Source: Mycolicibacterium sediminis
GTDB taxonomy: Bacteria > Actinomycetota > Actinomycetes > Mycobacteriales > Mycobacteriaceae
Direction: 5' to 3'
NCBI RefSeq assembly: GCF_010731735.1
Contig: NZ_AP022588.1
Span: 3,596,001 to 3,660,000 of the forward strand
Length of the DNA: 64,000 nt
Part shown: piece after piece, positions 57,811 through 64,000 of the stretch
Numbering within the stretch: position 1 is the stretch's first letter
How the letters are laid out: each line of letters begins with the position of its first letter
Position numbers and translations under genes: made by a program
The notes under the pieces: generated by a model
Databases searched by the model: none
What the model was told of the DNA's origin: nothing
What the model saw: only the letters and a program-made list of their open reading frames with translations

Positions 57811-57827
57811 GGTCTCCTTGCAAGACC
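57811..57827. promoter_or_regulatory. candidate GntR operator
   Basis: GGTCT-CCTTGCA-AGACC is a perfect 5-bp-arm inverted repeat in the 77-bp divergent spacer. Half-site spacing fits FadR/FCD-type GntR proteins. The spacer also holds an A/T-rich run (57828-57846) likely to contain the promoters. Confidence 0.45.
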
Positions 57828-57876
57828 AAAACAGACAATTAACATTCCGGTAGCGAGAGGAGGTGATGATCAGGAC

Positions 57877-61299
<3,423 letters not shown>

Positions 61300-61319
61300 T
61301 CCGGTAGGTCCGACTCCAC

Positions 61320-61339
61320 GTCGCGGCACGTGCTGCGAC
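61320..61339. promoter_or_regulatory. palindrome on the acyl-CoA dehydrogenase promoter
   Basis: A 20-bp near-perfect palindrome centred on GCACGTGC, with GTCGC and GCGAC ends, lies directly before the -10 TAGAGT (61342-61347), which ends six bases before GTG 61354. The position is that of a repressor operator. Confidence 0.5.
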
Positions 61340-61353
61340 CGTAGAGTGGAGCC

Positions 61354-62547
<1,194 letters not shown>

Positions 62548-62568
62548 GCGGGCGGTAGGGCGCGCGAC

Positions 62569-64000
62569 GTGGCCGAGTCGATCGACGAGTTCTTCACCGC
62601 GACCGTCGGCGCGCTGACTGCGCCGCGTGAACCGAATGTCGAACTGCTGCAGGGCTTCTCGCGCCGGCAGTACGAGGACGTCTTCGACGCGCAGCTCGGC
62701 AGCAGGCACCTCGACCTGGCCGCCCGCTGGCTGCGGTCGAAGGGCAGGGGCTTCTACACCATCGGATCGTCCGGTCACGAGAGTAACGCGGCGGTGGCCG
62801 CGGCGCTGCGGCCCACCGATCCCGCTCTGCTGCACTATCGTTCGGGCGGCTTCTTCCTGGCCCGCGCCCAGCAGGTCGCGGGCAGTGACGCCGTGCGCGA
62901 CGTCCTGCTCGGACTCGTCGCAGCCACCGAGGAGCCGATCTCCGGTGGCCGGCACAAGGTCTTCGGTCGCCACGACCTGAACGTCATCCCGCAGACGTCG
63001 ACCATTGCCTCGCACCTGCCGCGGGCGCTGGGCGTGGCGTTCTCGATCGCGCGGGCGCGCAAGCTCGGCGTCGACTCCCCGTGGCCCGGCGATGCGCTGG
63101 CGGTGTGCAGTTTCGGCGATGCATCGGCCAATCACTCGACCGCGGTGGGCGCCATCAACGCCGCCATGCACACCGCGTACCAGGGCCTGCCGATGCCACT
63201 GCTCCTGGTCTGCGAGGACAACGGGATCGGCATCAGCACCAGGACACCGCAGGGCTGGATCGCCCGGACCTACGCGAATCGCGAAGGGCTGCGCTACTTC
63301 TCCGTCGACGGCACCGACCCGGCGGCGGTCCTCCGGATCGCCGCTGAGGCGGCGGCATACGCGCGGACCCAGCGTCGGCCGGCGTTCCTGCACTTGGCCA
63401 CGGTACGGCTGATGGGACACGCCGGCTCTGACTACGAGCCGTCCTACCGGACACCGGCCGAGATCACCGGCGACTACGGGCGCGACCCGCTGCTCGGCAC
63501 CGCGCGGCTGCTGGTCGATGCGGGGGTGCTCACGCCGTCCGAGGTCCTCGATGCCTACGAGGCGAAGCGCGTTCGGGTCCTCGACATCGCCCGCGAGGTC
63601 GCCGAACTCCCGCAGCTCGACAGCGCCGAGGCCGTCATGGCACCCCTGCGGACGGCGTTCGACGAGGCGGTCGCCGCCACCGAGGCGAGCGCCCACGCCG
63701 CGCCGGACCGCGCCGAGACCGCGCCGATCACCTTGGCGCAGGCCATCAACGGGGCCCTGCACGAGGTGCTGGCCGAGTGCGGGGACACGCTGGTGTTCGG
63801 CGAGGACGTCGCTCGCAAGGGTGGGGTCTACGGCGTAACCCGCGGACTGCAACCCGCCTTCGGGACGGCGAGGGTCTTCGACACCCTGCTCGACGAGCAG
63901 TCGATCCTGGGACTCGCACTGGGGGCGGGTGTCTCGGGGATGCTGCCCATACCCGAGATCCAGTACCTGGCTTACCTGCACAACGCCGCCGACCAGATCC
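62569..64000 (+). CDS. 2-oxo acid dehydrogenase E1, fused alpha-beta subunits (partial)
   Basis: The frame runs from GTG 62569 past the window end (477 codons visible). The alpha part has [67 protein letters not shown] and the ThDP motif [15 protein letters not shown] (about 183-197), then [14 protein letters not shown]. After a linker (about 370-390) the beta part starts ([83 protein letters not shown]). Usually alpha and beta are separate genes, so this is a fusion of the branched-chain/pyruvate type. An E2 gene may follow outside the window. Confidence 0.9.
   Translation, partial: MAESIDEFFTATVGALTAPREPNVELLQGFSRRQYEDVFDAQLGSRHLDLAARWLRSKGRGFYTIGSSGHESNAAVAAALRPTDPALLHYRSGGFFLARAQQVAGSDAVRDVLLGLVAATEEPISGGRHKVFGRHDLNVIPQTSTIASHLPRALGVAFSIARARKLGVDSPWPGDALAVCSFGDASANHSTAVGAINAAMHTAYQGLPMPLLLVCEDNGIGISTRTPQGWIARTYANREGLRYFSVDGTDPAAVLRIAAEAAAYARTQRRPAFLHLATVRLMGHAGSDYEPSYRTPAEITGDYGRDPLLGTARLLVDAGVLTPSEVLDAYEAKRVRVLDIAREVAELPQLDSAEAVMAPLRTAFDEAVAATEASAHAAPDRAETAPITLAQAINGALHEVLAECGDTLVFGEDVARKGGVYGVTRGLQPAFGTARVFDTLLDEQSILGLALGAGVSGMLPIPEIQYLAYLHNAADQI

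Overview
The window is a high-GC actinobacterial chromosome segment, almost certainly from a rapidly growing Mycobacterium (Mycolicibacterium). The evidence is mycothione reductase, the EfpA efflux pump, LppU, the PptH/PptT pair, the alanine dehydrogenase/AldR divergon, a BlaS-type beta-lactamase behind pepR, and a gene order that largely follows the M. tuberculosis stretch from nicT/mtr/mqo to dapA/rnj. No PE/PPE genes, insertion sequences, prophage genes, tRNA, rRNA or CRISPR arrays were seen. Coding density is very high, with many 1-4 bp ATGA/GTGA overlaps. Many genes have a TANNNT -10 hexamer ending 5-8 nt before the start codon, which is the mark of leaderless transcripts; this was used to choose starts.

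Layout. 1-10.7 kb: a methyltransferase, a nickel/cobalt permease, mycothione reductase with an alpha/beta hydrolase, malate:quinone oxidoreductase, an ElaA-type acetyltransferase, then corrin/siroheme genes (chelatase ChlI/ChlD fusion, cobO, cysG). The cobB gene usually found between cobO and cysG in mycobacteria is absent. 10.7-16.4 kb: efpA and an efpA paralogue flank a LysR/SDR divergon, followed by a pterin-dehydratase-like/VOC fusion. 16.4-27.2 kb: proS, two ferritin-like/lipoprotein genes, then the translation and RNA operon rimP-nusA-ylxR-infB-rbfA-nrnA-dinF. 27.2-27.6 kb: a non-coding stretch with inverted repeats. 27.6-34.6 kb: enoyl-CoA hydratase, DUF2277, DUF1802, a CocE/S15-type hydrolase, a DUF3558-like protein, pptH-pptT-truB and an SRPBCC protein. 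34.7-43.5 kb: a TetR regulator, MntR/SirR, ribF, rpsO, lppU, pnp, pepR, blaS and a DUF4334-type protein. 43.5-54.8 kb: ald/aldR, a coiled-coil protein, an epimerase, dapB and neighbours, an SDR, a CitE-like lyase, dienelactone hydrolase, thyA-dfrA-YcaQ-like glycosylase and a GerW-like membrane protein. 54.8-58.7 kb: an accessory module (zinc deaminase, APC permease, proline-iminopeptidase-like hydrolase, divergent GntR/FCD regulator) where mycobacteria usually carry thyX. 58.7-64 kb: dapA-rnj, an acyl-CoA dehydrogenase and a truncated alpha/beta-fused E1 keto-acid dehydrogenase running off the end.

How it works together. Most of the window is housekeeping: ribosome maturation and transcription elongation, RNA decay (PNPase, RNase J, NrnA), lysine/DAP synthesis (dapA, dapB), thymidylate and folate synthesis (thyA-dfrA), riboflavin cofactors (ribF), prolyl-tRNA synthesis, and activation of acyl carrier proteins (pptT, opposed by pptH). 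The more individual parts are the inserted efpA2 block, the deaminase/permease/hydrolase/GntR module, several palindromes that sit on leaderless promoters, and two intergenic inverted-repeat elements. Nothing here is clearly a new defence or mobile system; the best candidate for an undescribed pathway is the 54.8-58.7 kb module.
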